Below, piece by piece: positions 24,393 through 32,502 of a stretch of DNA of 48,975 nt (position 1 is its first letter; every line of letters starts with the position of its first letter). The notes beneath the pieces were generated by a model, which was not told the origin of the DNA, did not search any database, and worked only from the letters and a program-made list of their open reading frames with translations. Location: contig NZ_JAFMVC010000016.1 in assembly GCF_025499605.1 (NCBI RefSeq), positions 1-48,975 of the forward strand. The letters are read 5' to 3'. Source of the stretch: Carboxylicivirga litoralis (GTDB taxonomy: Bacteria > Bacteroidota > Bacteroidia > Bacteroidales > Marinilabiliaceae). The position numbers were made by a program, and so were the translations under genes.

Positions 24393-26300
24393 ATGAAAAA
24401 GAAAGCTTTATTATTAGTTGCAGTATTAGCTCTGGTTACTGTTAATATTCATGCTGTTGGAAGAATAGTTAATGGAATCGTTAGCGATGAACAAGGAGCA
24501 GCCATTCCGGGTGTGTCAATTATTAGTAAAATGACCAATCAATCCGCTATTAGCGATGTGGATGGTAACTATTCGATAGAAGTTACCGAGAACGATATTT
24601 TACGATTTGCTTTTATTGGAATGGAGTCGCAAGAAATTGAAGTGAAGAACCAAACCGTCATTAATGTTGTCCTCAAAGCAGATGTGTGCGAAATGGAAGA
24701 AGTTGTCGTTGTTGGATATGGGACGCAGAAAAAGAGTGTGCTTTGTGGTGCTGTTTCGGGAATAAAGATACGTGGTGTTGGAAGAGCAAGTAGGGATAAA
24801 CGTGCTCCAAAGCATCAGGCCGCTTATTTTGTGTCCGATTGTTACGATGCAGACTTCAATACAGAAGCCTATGCATCGCTTAGTGAGAATGGTTATAAGC
24901 AAACGACTAAAAATCCCTTATCAACTTTTTCTGTTGATGTCGATCGGGCATCATACACCAATATTCGTCGTTTTTTAAACAATGGACAATTGCCCCCTCA
25001 GGATGCAGTGCGGGTTGAGGAGATGATTAACTATTTTAACTACGATTATGCGCAACCAGAAGGTGAACATCCGTTTTCTGTGAAACCTCAATTGGCCGAA
25101 TGTCCGTGGAATGGTGAGCATTATCTATTAAAAGTAGGCTTAAAAGGACGAGAGATAGAAAAAGAGAACCTGCCACCTTCCAACATGGTATTTTTGATTG
25201 ATGTATCTGGTTCGATGAGTAGCTCCAATAAACTACCTTTATTAAAATCATCATTCCGATTGTTGGTGAATGAATTGCGTGACGAAGATTATGTGTCAAT
25301 AGTAGTGTATGCAGGAGCGGCTGGTGTGGTGTTGGAGCCGACATCGGGCAAGGATAAAAAAGAAATATTGGAAGCACTTGATAATTTGGAAGCAGGTGGT
25401 TCAACAGCTGGTGGAGCCGGTTTGAAGCTAGCTTATAAATTGGCTAAGGAAAACTATCAAAAGCATGCCAATAACCGTATTATCTTGGCAACCGATGGCG
25501 ATTTTAATGTAGGCATCAGCTCCAACGAGGCCATGGAAGATTTGGTAGCCAAAGAACGTGAGAGCGGTATTTTTATGACTGTGCTTGGCTTTGGAATGGG
25601 CAATTATAAAGATGATCGTATGGAGATTATCGCCGATAAAGGTAATGGTAACTATGCTTATATTGATAATCTGCAGGAAGCTCAAAAGACTTTAGTTAGT
25701 GAGTTTGGTGGTACATTGTTTACGATAGCTAAAGATGTGAAATTTCAGATTGAGTTTAATCCTGCTAAAATTATGGCCTATCGTTTAATTGGTTATGAGA
25801 ACCGCTTATTAAACGATGAAGACTTTAATGATGATAAAAAAGATGCCGGTGAAATAGGAGCAGGTCATACGGTAACGGCCCTTTATGAAATTATTCCGGT
25901 AGGAGCAAAAGACAGTCAACAATGGGTGAAGACGGTTGATGAACTAAAGTATCAGAAAGATAAGGAATCCCGAAAAATTGTTGCATCAGAAGAATGGTTG
26001 ACCATAAAACTTCGCTATAAACAGCCCGATTCATCAAAAAGTATTTTAATGGAGCAGGCGCTTAGTGGCAAAGTACAACAGTTTGCAAAAGCTGATGATG
26101 ACTTTAAGTTTGCAGCATCGGTGGCCGCCTTTGGTATGTTGTTGAGTGATTCGGAGTATAAAGGCAGTGTTGATTATGATGAAGTGAAAGAGATGGCTAC
26201 GAAAGGACGGGGAAATGATGCAGATGGCTTTAAGGCTGAAATGGTACGTTTGATTGAGATTGCAGAGTCGTTAAATGCGAGGTTTGTAAGTAAAGATTAA
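24393..26300 (+). CDS. VWA-domain protein with SusC-like N-terminus and TonB-box-like segment
   Basis: The frame opens at 24360; I chose the third of three ATGs (24393) because MKKKALLLVAVLALVTVNIHA is a clean signal peptide (635 residues). Using longest-frame numbering: 34-106 is a carboxypeptidase-regulatory domain (VNGIVSDEQGAAIPGVSI, ISDVDGNYSIEV). Residues 113-125 (EEVVVVGYGTQKK) are exactly the kind of segment that starts the plug of SusC transporters and contains their TonB box. No plug or barrel follows. Instead 185-640 matches the YfbK-type VWA family: STFSVDVDRASYTNIRRFLNNGQLPP, the metal site DVSGS (281-285), GGSTAGGAGL, ATDGDFNVG, and a C-terminal domain of the DUF3520 type. Probably periplasmic or outer-membrane-associated, and divergent from the sigma/anti-sigma-TonB genes. 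Confidence 0.88.
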   Translation: MKKKALLLVAVLALVTVNIHAVGRIVNGIVSDEQGAAIPGVSIISKMTNQSAISDVDGNYSIEVTENDILRFAFIGMESQEIEVKNQTVINVVLKADVCEMEEVVVVGYGTQKKSVLCGAVSGIKIRGVGRASRDKRAPKHQAAYFVSDCYDADFNTEAYASLSENGYKQTTKNPLSTFSVDVDRASYTNIRRFLNNGQLPPQDAVRVEEMINYFNYDYAQPEGEHPFSVKPQLAECPWNGEHYLLKVGLKGREIEKENLPPSNMVFLIDVSGSMSSSNKLPLLKSSFRLLVNELRDEDYVSIVVYAGAAGVVLEPTSGKDKKEILEALDNLEAGGSTAGGAGLKLAYKLAKENYQKHANNRIILATDGDFNVGISSNEAMEDLVAKERESGIFMTVLGFGMGNYKDDRMEIIADKGNGNYAYIDNLQEAQKTLVSEFGGTLFTIAKDVKFQIEFNPAKIMAYRLIGYENRLLNDEDFNDDKKDAGEIGAGHTVTALYEIIPVGAKDSQQWVKTVDELKYQKDKESRKIVASEEWLTIKLRYKQPDSSKSILMEQALSGKVQQFAKADDDFKFAASVAAFGMLLSDSEYKGSVDYDEVKEMATKGRGNDADGFKAEMVRLIEIAESLNARFVSKD

Positions 26301-26316
26301 TCAGATATTTAATTGA

Positions 26317-26354
26317 AACGAAGGCTTCTGTTTGCATAAACAGAAGCCTTCGTT
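26317..26354 (+). terminator. Rho-independent terminator of the VWA gene
   Basis: AACGAAGGCTTCTGTTT (26317-26333), GCAT, AAACAGAAGCCTTCGTT (26338-26354): perfect 17-bp stem followed by ATTTTT, 16 bases after the VWA stop. Confidence 0.92.
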
Positions 26355-26386
26355 ATTTTTGTACTTCAACCTCATTCCTAAATAAA

Positions 26387-26911
26387 ATGGATGCAACAGA
26401 ATATCTGGCATTTTTGCCTTTGTTAATTTATGGTATTGCCCTGGCCGATTTGTTTGGCGAATGGAAGCGCTTATTGGAACCTAAAGGTGTTTTTGTTCCT
26501 TATATTTTGTTTACAATAATATTGACAGAAACAGCCGTTTATAATGTGTTCGCTTATGCTGAACTGGTCAGTAATTTAAAGGGCTTGCAATACTACGACT
26601 ATTTGATTAAGCTGGTGCCGCCATTCTTATTTATGCTTACCGTCAATGCATTTACACCAGAAAAGGGAGATGATACCAAAGCCTACTTCATAAGCCAGAT
26701 GCGCAATTTTATGATTATGTTAGCGGCTTTTATGGCCACACATTTCTTTTATGATTTTGGCGAAAGTAGTTATACAATCATTAGTCGCATTGTTGGTATA
26801 GCTCTTGTTTTGGTTGTTGCAATTGTGCGTAAAGTGTGGATGAGCTATTTAATTGTCGCTGTCTGGTTATTTACCATCTATTTTCGAGCCGGTTTTACTG
26901 TTACCTTATAA
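26387..26911 (+). CDS. Small integral membrane protein of unknown function
   Basis: The product has 174 residues with about six hydrophobic helices (LAFLPLLIYGIALADLF, FVPYILFTIILTETAVYNVF, YLIKLVPPFLFMLTVNAF, MIMLAAFMATHFF, ISRIVGIALVLVVAIV, YLIVAVWLFTIYF). It has no signal peptide and no recognised motif; an inner-membrane location is expected. Its end overlaps the end of convergent aroA by 11 bases and no terminator separates them, so convergent transcripts would overlap. Function unknown. Confidence 0.75.
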   Translation: MDATEYLAFLPLLIYGIALADLFGEWKRLLEPKGVFVPYILFTIILTETAVYNVFAYAELVSNLKGLQYYDYLIKLVPPFLFMLTVNAFTPEKGDDTKAYFISQMRNFMIMLAAFMATHFFYDFGESSYTIISRIVGIALVLVVAIVRKVWMSYLIVAVWLFTIYFRAGFTVTL

Positions 26912-28145
26912 ACTTATACTCCTTTGATTCGATCCCAGCCATTGCCACATCGTGCCAATAATTAGGGTACGATTTGGTAATCACCATTGGGTCGTTAATC
27001 ACAATATTAGGAAATTTAAGCACTGCCGGAGCAAAAGCCATGGCCATGCGGTGATCTTTGTATGTGTCAATGATAATAGGCTCAGAGCTTGAGTATTCGC
27101 ATGTTTCACCATCCCAGCTCAAATCGTCTACATTGTTGCTCTCAAGGACAAAGCCTAGTTTATTAAGCTCATTCATTAAGGCCGTAATACGATCCGTTTC
27201 TTTTATTTTAAGTGTTTGCAAACCGGTGAAGTGAAAAGGTATATTCATCAGACAGCAAGTAACAGCCAGTGTTTGTGCCAAATCAGGTTCGTTGATAAAG
27301 TTGTATTTAAACTTCTTGGTTTTCGTGCCAATATGACTAAGCTGTGTTCCCTTTTGCGAAAATTTGGTTTTAACACCCAGGTGCTCAAACATCTTTTGAA
27401 CATTGGAATCTCCCTGCAGACTAATTTTTTTCAATCCTTGCAGGTTGATATTTAATTCAGGATTTAAAGCCGCTATTTCGTACCAGTAGCTGGCAGCGCT
27501 CCAGTCCGATTCGGCTGTTACAACCTTTGGTTGGTAGCGTCCTTCGGGTACGGTAATGACATGGCCTTTCCAATGGCTTTCAACACCAAAATCTTTCATT
27601 AAAGCTAAGGTCATCTCCAGGTAGGGCTTCGATATGATTTCTCCGGTTAAGGTTAATCTCAGGCCTTTTTCAATGGTTGGTGCAATCATTAATAATGCTG
27701 AAATATACTGGCTGCTCACATTGCCAGGTAGTTCAAGCTCGCCACCTTCAAGATTACTACCAAAGATGCGCAAAGGTGGATAGCCTTCTTTTTCCATGTA
27801 TTCTATCTTTCCTCCCAACTGGTTAAGGGCATCCACCAATGTTTTGATAGGTCGCTCTTTCATACGGGAAGAACCGGTAATCTCCCATTCGCCAACAATC
27901 TTTGATAAAAAGGCAGTTAAAAAGCGCATCGAAGTACCTGCTGCACCTACATCAAAGGTGGTGCTGTTTGAGTTTAAAACACCTAGCATTGCTTTAGTAT
28001 CATCGCTGTCCGATAGGTTTTTGATTTCATACGGACTGTAACTCAAAGCATTTAAAAGCAATAATCGGTTACTAATGCTTTTTGATGATGGTAACTGGAT
28101 TTTTATGTTCCCTTTTGCCGGATTGTGAGCTAATTTATATTGCAT
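26901..28145 (-). CDS. aroA: 3-phosphoshikimate 1-carboxyvinyltransferase (EPSP synthase)
   Basis: The product has 414 residues. AroA joins shikimate-3-phosphate and PEP to form EPSP in the shikimate pathway to aromatic amino acids. Motifs are IQLPSSKSISNRLLLLNALS (first domain), GAAGTSMRFLTAFLS (PEP-binding loop), NVSSQYISALLM, SDWSAASYW, EPDLAQTLAVTCC, KETDRITALMNELNKLG and DHRMAMAFAPAVL. The length is slightly under the E. coli enzyme, and SDWSAASYW is the Bacteroidota form of the substrate loop. It lies 188 bases downstream of aroB on the same strand, consistent with cotranscription, though a purine-rich tract fills part of the gap. Confidence 0.96.
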   Translation of the reverse strand: MQYKLAHNPAKGNIKIQLPSSKSISNRLLLLNALSYSPYEIKNLSDSDDTKAMLGVLNSNSTTFDVGAAGTSMRFLTAFLSKIVGEWEITGSSRMKERPIKTLVDALNQLGGKIEYMEKEGYPPLRIFGSNLEGGELELPGNVSSQYISALLMIAPTIEKGLRLTLTGEIISKPYLEMTLALMKDFGVESHWKGHVITVPEGRYQPKVVTAESDWSAASYWYEIAALNPELNINLQGLKKISLQGDSNVQKMFEHLGVKTKFSQKGTQLSHIGTKTKKFKYNFINEPDLAQTLAVTCCLMNIPFHFTGLQTLKIKETDRITALMNELNKLGFVLESNNVDDLSWDGETCEYSSSEPIIIDTYKDHRMAMAFAPAVLKFPNIVINDPMVITKSYPNYWHDVAMAGIESKEYKFIR

Positions 28146-28273
28146 GGTTATGTGCTGATTGTGAATAATGAAATAATTTAGTGGTAATTAGTATATGTTT
28201 GGGTGCGCTTATGTCTTCTGTCAGGCAACGAAGGTTCACTTTTTGAGGGTGTAGGAATTAAAAGTAATACTTA

Positions 28274-28333
28274 TCATCTCACCTCTCTGTTCTCATCTCT
28301 AATCTTCTATCTTCTGTCCTCTGTCTTCCGTCT
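28274..28333. repeat. Degenerate polypyrimidine (purine on the sense strand) tract between aroB and aroA
   Basis: About 60 bases made of drifting TCTTCTNTC / CTCTNT units (for example ATCTTCTATCTTCTGTC) lie directly after the aroB stop. On the transcribed strand it reads as AGAAGATAGAAGAT-type purine repeats. It does not encode anything visible; it looks like a decayed microsatellite. The remaining spacer 28146-28273 shows no clear signal. Confidence 0.6.
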
Positions 28334-29404
28334 TTACTTAATGTTACAATAGAAATGCAGTGCGTCAAACACTTCTTCTTTCGATGCCTGACAATTAATC
28401 TGAATCTTACCAATTTCTTCCAGTAAAGTAAAGTTTATCTGGTTCGATTCATTCTTTTTGTCGTGGGTCATTAATTGGTACAATTCATCAAAATGCTCTT
28501 TGGTGAAATCGAAATGCCCAAAAACAGCTTCCAATTGGTTAGCTATCTCCATCACCAAAGGCATCGGGAAACCTAAGCGAATATGCGATAAATATAGTTC
28601 GCAAATCATTCCAAAGGCTACGGCATAACCGTGCAGCATGGGGCGATTTTCGTGCATGGCCAAACTTTCAAAAGCATGCCCAAAAGTATGTCCAAAATTA
28701 AGCGCCTTGCGAATATGGTTTTCTAAAGGATCGTTTTGCACAAAATAGTCCTTGATACGAATAGAGTCGGCTACCAAATCCTTTAGTTCTGCATAATCCG
28801 GATTTATAATATCAAAAGCTTTCAGTTGTTCCCAGCGTTCGTTGGAATAGATGAAGGCATGTTTAATCATCTCGGCAAAGCCCGAAATAATGTTTTCCTG
28901 ATCGAGTGTATCTAAAAAACTGGTTTCGATCAAAACAGCTGTGGCCTGGTTGAAAACACCTACTTCATTTTTAAACCCTTCGAAGTTAATGCCAGTTTTT
29001 CCGCCAATAGAGGCATCCACTTGCGCCAATAGGGTGGTTGGAATATTAATAAACTGAATGCCCCGTTTAAAAGTTGACGCCGCAAAGCCTCCTAAATCGC
29101 AAGGCATACCACCTCCGAGGGTGATTAGGAGCGATTTACGATCGGCGCCGCCATGACTCAGTAAGTGCCATACTTTAGCTAAAGTCTCAATGCCTTTGTT
29201 GTTGTCGCCCGATGGAATAATAACAGTACGTTCTGGCGATAAACCTACAACATCTTTTATTTTCGGATAACACATTTCAAAAGCTGTTTCATCAGACAAT
29301 AAAAAGACTTTATCGTGAGGAAAGTTATTGATGAAATGCTCAATGTCTTTCGTTAAATCTTCCGCAATAAAAACATTCGACTCTTTGGATAGTAAAGGAA
29401 ACAT
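28334..29404 (-). CDS. aroB: 3-dehydroquinate synthase
   Basis: The product has 356 residues. AroB converts DAHP to 3-dehydroquinate using NAD and a divalent metal. Features are the NAD-binding loop GGGMPCDLGGFAASTFKRGIQFINIPTTLLAQVDASIGGKTGINF and metal ligands in FAEMIKHAFI (Glu), ALNFGHTFGHAFE (His) and MLHGYAVAFGM (His), with the catalytic KKN segment near the C-terminus. The N-terminal nucleotide-binding strand LLSDETAFEMCYPKI is also visible. It is followed by aroA on the same strand, giving two shikimate-pathway steps together. Its N-terminus faces the divergent PH-like membrane gene across about 220 AT-rich bases. Confidence 0.96.
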   Translation of the reverse strand: MFPLLSKESNVFIAEDLTKDIEHFINNFPHDKVFLLSDETAFEMCYPKIKDVVGLSPERTVIIPSGDNNKGIETLAKVWHLLSHGGADRKSLLITLGGGMPCDLGGFAASTFKRGIQFINIPTTLLAQVDASIGGKTGINFEGFKNEVGVFNQATAVLIETSFLDTLDQENIISGFAEMIKHAFIYSNERWEQLKAFDIINPDYAELKDLVADSIRIKDYFVQNDPLENHIRKALNFGHTFGHAFESLAMHENRPMLHGYAVAFGMICELYLSHIRLGFPMPLVMEIANQLEAVFGHFDFTKEHFDELYQLMTHDKKNESNQINFTLLEEIGKIQINCQASKEEVFDALHFYCNIK

Positions 29405-29627
29405 TCTTAAAATTTATTGATTAAAACAAGCTATTTGTAAAAATAACGATGTTGGGTATCAAATCAGTATTGTGCTTTGTTTTGATGCCAGCAAAAATAG
29501 TTATTTTTAACAATTGTAACGATGTTTTTATTTGTCAATGTGAAAAAGTTGCAAATTGTCAGTTTATTTAATTGATAATTGTCATATTGAAAGTAAAGAT
29601 TTGGTTTGTTCTCTAAAAAATTACAGA

Positions 29628-30092
29628 ATGACACTTAAATTTGATAATAAGAATAAGGCTAAAAAAGTAAGTACATTTTTGCGCATTATTGTTATGCTGG
29701 CCATTGTGCCAATTGCCGTTAATTATCTATGGATTGAAACAAATAACAAAATGATTGAGATGGCTTTGTGGCTATTTTTGATTGTAATTATTGTACTCTA
29801 CTACATCGGTGGTTTTTGTTATGTTGAAGTAGAGGCAAATGAGTTGAAATTAGATGTGAAGTACTATAATTTGTTCCCTTTTTGGCGCGAATACAAACGC
29901 ATTGTTATCCCAGTTGAACGTATAAAATATGTAAAAGTGCGGAAAGGAATTGGTATTCTAGGCGTGGGTTTATTAATTTGTGGAAGAATTAAAGGTAGGC
30001 TAGCCGTATTTCCAAGGGTTGGATTAAGTGCAGTTGATAAAATAAATGTAGAAGAACTCAGGAAATATGCGGCAGTTGTTACTAAAGCTTAA
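29628..30092 (+). CDS. Small membrane protein with PH-like domain
   Basis: The product is 154 residues from ATG 29628 (MTLKFDNKNKAKKVSTFLRI); an upstream ATG at 29556 would add 24 unlikely polar residues. Two membrane segments (about 17-38, FLRIIVMLAIVPIAVNYLWI, and 47-68, LWLFLIVIIVLYYIGGFCY) precede a C-terminal beta-rich region (VEVEANELKLDVKYYNLFPFWREYKRIVIPVERIKYVKV). This arrangement is that of bacterial PH-domain membrane proteins. Function is unknown. The next gene starts 13 bases later, so the pair is probably one transcript. Confidence 0.6.
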   Translation: MTLKFDNKNKAKKVSTFLRIIVMLAIVPIAVNYLWIETNNKMIEMALWLFLIVIIVLYYIGGFCYVEVEANELKLDVKYYNLFPFWREYKRIVIPVERIKYVKVRKGIGILGVGLLICGRIKGRLAVFPRVGLSAVDKINVEELRKYAAVVTKA

Positions 30093-30105
30093 TCTAAATA
30101 TCGCT

Positions 30106-30717
30106 ATGATGCGCAAAACCCTGTTAGTTGTTTTTTTATTGGTTTTTTGTTTTGGAGTGAAAGCCCAATTCAGTAACAGAGATATCTATATAAGTCCTAA
30201 GATTTCGTTTGCCGATTATAGTGATCGTCACGATTGGGATGGTTATAGTATTCGTAAAGTGCCTCCTATATCATTAGCCGTTGAAAAGGGCCTTGAGGAT
30301 TTTGTTAGTGTGGGAGCAATGATGGGCTATAATCGGGACAGATACGTTAACGATACACTTTCTTCTAATACCCATATTTATTCTGATTTTGTCATGGGCG
30401 GTTTGGCCAATGTGCATTTTGCAGGCTGGATTGAAGAGTGGACCAACTATAAAGTTTTTCTGGGCGATTGGGATTTTTATGCCGGACTTAGTCTGCTATT
30501 TAAATGGAAGAGTCGTGAAGATAATGATGTTTGGAATGAGGAGTTGTCGGTTTTTGAAAGTTCCAAACGCAGTTCGTTTGATATGAAAGTGCGCCCCACT
30601 ATAGGTGTTCGGTATTTTGTAAGCGACAATTTTTGTATGCTACTCGAAATAGGCAATGGCAACATGGGAGTGGTGACTACTGGTATTACTTTCCGGATAC
30701 CTCGAGATGATTATTAG
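30106..30717 (+). CDS. Outer-membrane beta-barrel protein
   Basis: The product is 203 residues from ATG 30106 or 30109 (MMRKTLLVVFLLVFCFGVKA, cut before QF); a farther-upstream ATG at 30067 would overlap the preceding gene and spoil the signal peptide. The strand pattern (ISPKISFADY, ISLAVEKGLEDFVSVGAMMGYNRD, SDFVMGGLANVHFA, WDFYAGLSLLFKW, VRPTIGVRYFVSDNFCMLLEIGNGNMGVVTTGITFRI) fits a small outer-membrane barrel. Probably cotranscribed with the PH-like gene upstream. No specific family assigned. Confidence 0.7.
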   Translation: MMRKTLLVVFLLVFCFGVKAQFSNRDIYISPKISFADYSDRHDWDGYSIRKVPPISLAVEKGLEDFVSVGAMMGYNRDRYVNDTLSSNTHIYSDFVMGGLANVHFAGWIEEWTNYKVFLGDWDFYAGLSLLFKWKSREDNDVWNEELSVFESSKRSSFDMKVRPTIGVRYFVSDNFCMLLEIGNGNMGVVTTGITFRIPRDDY

Positions 30718-30891
30718 GTTTATTTAACTGTCTAATTGCACAATTATTGATTTGTCGAACTGCCAAATTGATAAGTTTCCTATTGTTTTTACCACAGGTG
30801 TTTTAAAGGTCAAGGGGGATTAGTCAGTCATGTACGCTCAACAAGGTATCCGGTTCGTACCATGCAGGTGCCTGACTCGCATTTAGCACAT

Positions 30892-30935
30892 AGTTGCTTC
30901 AAAGTTGCTTCAATGTTTCTTCAATGTTTGTTCAA
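30892..30935. repeat. Four 11-base tandem repeats
   Basis: AGTTGCTTCAA, AGTTGCTTCAA, TGTTTCTTCAA, TGTTTGTTCAA in direct succession: consensus NGTTKSTTCAA. They run directly into the palindrome at 30922-30955, whose left arm is built from the last unit. Confidence 0.75.
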
Positions 30936-30955
30936 TCATGATTGAATAAACATTG
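30922..30955. repeat. 34-bp near-perfect loopless palindrome
   Basis: CAATGTTTGTTCAATCA (30922-30938) is followed at once by TGATTGAATAAACATTG (30939-30955), its complement except one position that would pair as G-T in RNA. It could extrude as a cruciform, form an RNA hairpin or serve as an operator. Confidence 0.7.
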
Positions 30956-31256
30956 ACTATTGTATGAGTAATATTTAATTACAAAATGGCTTAGCTCCGA
31001 GTCGGATAACTGTCAGGTACGTGCATAACCCGAGCCGAATTATTATCTGTGTTCCTTATGTTGAAAATTACTTGTCAAGCATGAGGAATAGCACAAGTTC
31101 GCATAATAGACGACAGGAGGTAAGCCTAAGGAGCGATATCAATCAAGCGTAAGGAGTTGCTTTAGCTTTTTTATTTATTGTTAATAACTATTCTCCGAAT
31201 TCATCAGTCTAAGTCGTATTTTTTTCTACTTTAGTAGTTAATAATCAGACCTTAAT

Positions 31257-32366
31257 TTGTTAGACCGCTTAAAATATCAAATTGGTATAAGCCTGATTAA
31301 AGGTATTGGACCTAAATTGGCGCGTAACCTTGTTGCTTATGTTGGCGATGAGCAGGCCGTTTTCTCCCAAAGTTTAAGAGCTCTATCTGCGATTCCCGGA
31401 ATTGGACAAGGATTGGCAAGCATTATTAAATCAGCTGATGTACTTAACCGTGCCGAAGAGGAGGTGGAGTTCGTGCAGAAGCACGATATTCAAGCTATTT
31501 ATTTTACCGATGATAATTATCCCAAGCGCCTGTCGTATTGCGATGATGCGCCAATCATTTTATATGCTAAAGGTGATTTTAACCTGGATGTAAATAAGGT
31601 TTTAGCGGTTGTTGGAACACGCAAAGCTTCTGATGATGCCCGCATTAATTGCGAAAAGCTAATTGAAGGTATTGCGCAGAGGCATCCGGGCACAATAATT
31701 GTTAGTGGCTTAGCCTATGGAATTGATGTTTGTGCGCATAAGGCAGCTTTAAAATTTGGTTTGCCAACATATGGCGTCCTGGCACATGGCTTGGATAGGA
31801 TTTACCCTTCTTTGCATCGAAATATCGCCAAAGAGATGACTGTTGATGGAGGTGTTATCACCGAATTTACTTCAGGCACCAAGCCTGATAAGCCAAATTT
31901 TGTAAGGCGTAATCGTATTGTAGCTGGTTTGGCAGATGCATTGGTAATGGTTGAGTCAGCTATTAAAGGCGGTGCCATTATTACCTCGCGCATAGCAGAG
32001 TCATACAATCGTGATGTGATGGCGTTTCCTGGCCGGGTTGGTGATGAATTATCGCAAGGAGGCAATTATTTAATTAAGAAAAATATAGCCGCCTTAATTG
32101 AAAATATTGAGGATTTGGAGTATGCATTGGGGTGGGAAAGTAGTGAAGCACAGTTAGCAACGCAACCATCCTTATTTCAAACATTTAATAACCCAGAGGA
32201 GGAATTACTCTACAATGTGATTGTAGAGAATAAGGAGTTAACAGCCAATGAGCTGTGTGTTAAAACCGGATTGCCAGTTAGTAAAGTGAGTGCAAGTATG
32301 TTGTCGTTGGAGTTTGCGGGTTTGGTTAAGTGCTTGCCGGGTAATGCATTTAAATTATTACGGTAA
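31257..32366 (+). CDS. dprA: DNA-processing protein DprA
   Basis: The product has 369 residues; DprA binds single-stranded DNA and loads RecA in natural transformation. N-terminal helix-hairpin-helix-like motifs (LIKGIGPKLARNLVAYVG, LSAIPGIGQGLASIIK) precede the Rossmann-like core: VVGTRKASDDARINC, IIVSGLAYGIDVCAHKAAL, VLAHGLDRIYPSLHRN, GGVITEFTSGTKPDKPNFVRRNRIVAGLADALVMVESAIKGGAIITSRIA, FPGRVGDELSQGGNYLI. A C-terminal winged-helix domain (ELTANELCVKTGLPVSKVSASMLSLEFAGLVKCLPG) is present. The start is TTG at 31257: an in-frame TAA lies just upstream (31242), and no earlier ATG is available. Confidence 0.95.
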   Translation: MLDRLKYQIGISLIKGIGPKLARNLVAYVGDEQAVFSQSLRALSAIPGIGQGLASIIKSADVLNRAEEEVEFVQKHDIQAIYFTDDNYPKRLSYCDDAPIILYAKGDFNLDVNKVLAVVGTRKASDDARINCEKLIEGIAQRHPGTIIVSGLAYGIDVCAHKAALKFGLPTYGVLAHGLDRIYPSLHRNIAKEMTVDGGVITEFTSGTKPDKPNFVRRNRIVAGLADALVMVESAIKGGAIITSRIAESYNRDVMAFPGRVGDELSQGGNYLIKKNIAALIENIEDLEYALGWESSEAQLATQPSLFQTFNNPEEELLYNVIVENKELTANELCVKTGLPVSKVSASMLSLEFAGLVKCLPGNAFKLLR

Positions 32367-32502
32367 TAAAAAGCAGAGTTTATATCGAATTTCGAATTAT
32401 TTAATCTAAAAAGTCAATAGATGAGACAACAAAAATGACTATTTTGCGTACAATTTTCTTGAGAGCACTAGGAAAGTAAATTTTTAATATAAGTTAGGGG
32501 AT

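Larger units (their letters stand above)
30848..31040. repeat. Large imperfect inverted repeat (possible MITE or structured RNA)
   Basis: The left arm at 30848-30876 (ends ATGCAGGTGCCTGAC) and the right arm at 31012-31040 (starts GTCAGGTACGTGCAT) match at about 20 of 29 positions as complements, with several mismatches allowing G-T pairs in RNA. Similarity continues outward (CTCAACAAGG near 30838 versus CCTTATGTTGAA near 31053). The centre coincides roughly with the inner palindrome at 30938, so the region could fold as one long hairpin. Confidence 0.5.
30718..31256. other. 539-base non-coding region with nested palindromes
   Basis: No reading frame of note on either strand. It contains a 193-bp imperfect inverted repeat (30848-31040) enclosing four 11-base tandem repeats and a 34-bp near-perfect palindrome, listed separately. 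After 31040 are GGAGG-like and AAGGAG tracts (31118-31160) and an AT-rich stretch to the dprA start. GCTTTAGCTTTTTTATTT near 31161-31178 is terminator-like but has only a weak stem. A structured RNA or a MITE-type element is possible; I do not recognise a known RNA family. Confidence 0.5.

Noticed and set aside
30718-31256. Signal-recognition-particle RNA, 6S RNA or tmRNA in the gap before dprA
   Set aside because: I could not find the conserved SRP tetraloop region, a tmRNA tRNA-like end or a convincing 6S bubble; only generic palindromes are visible.
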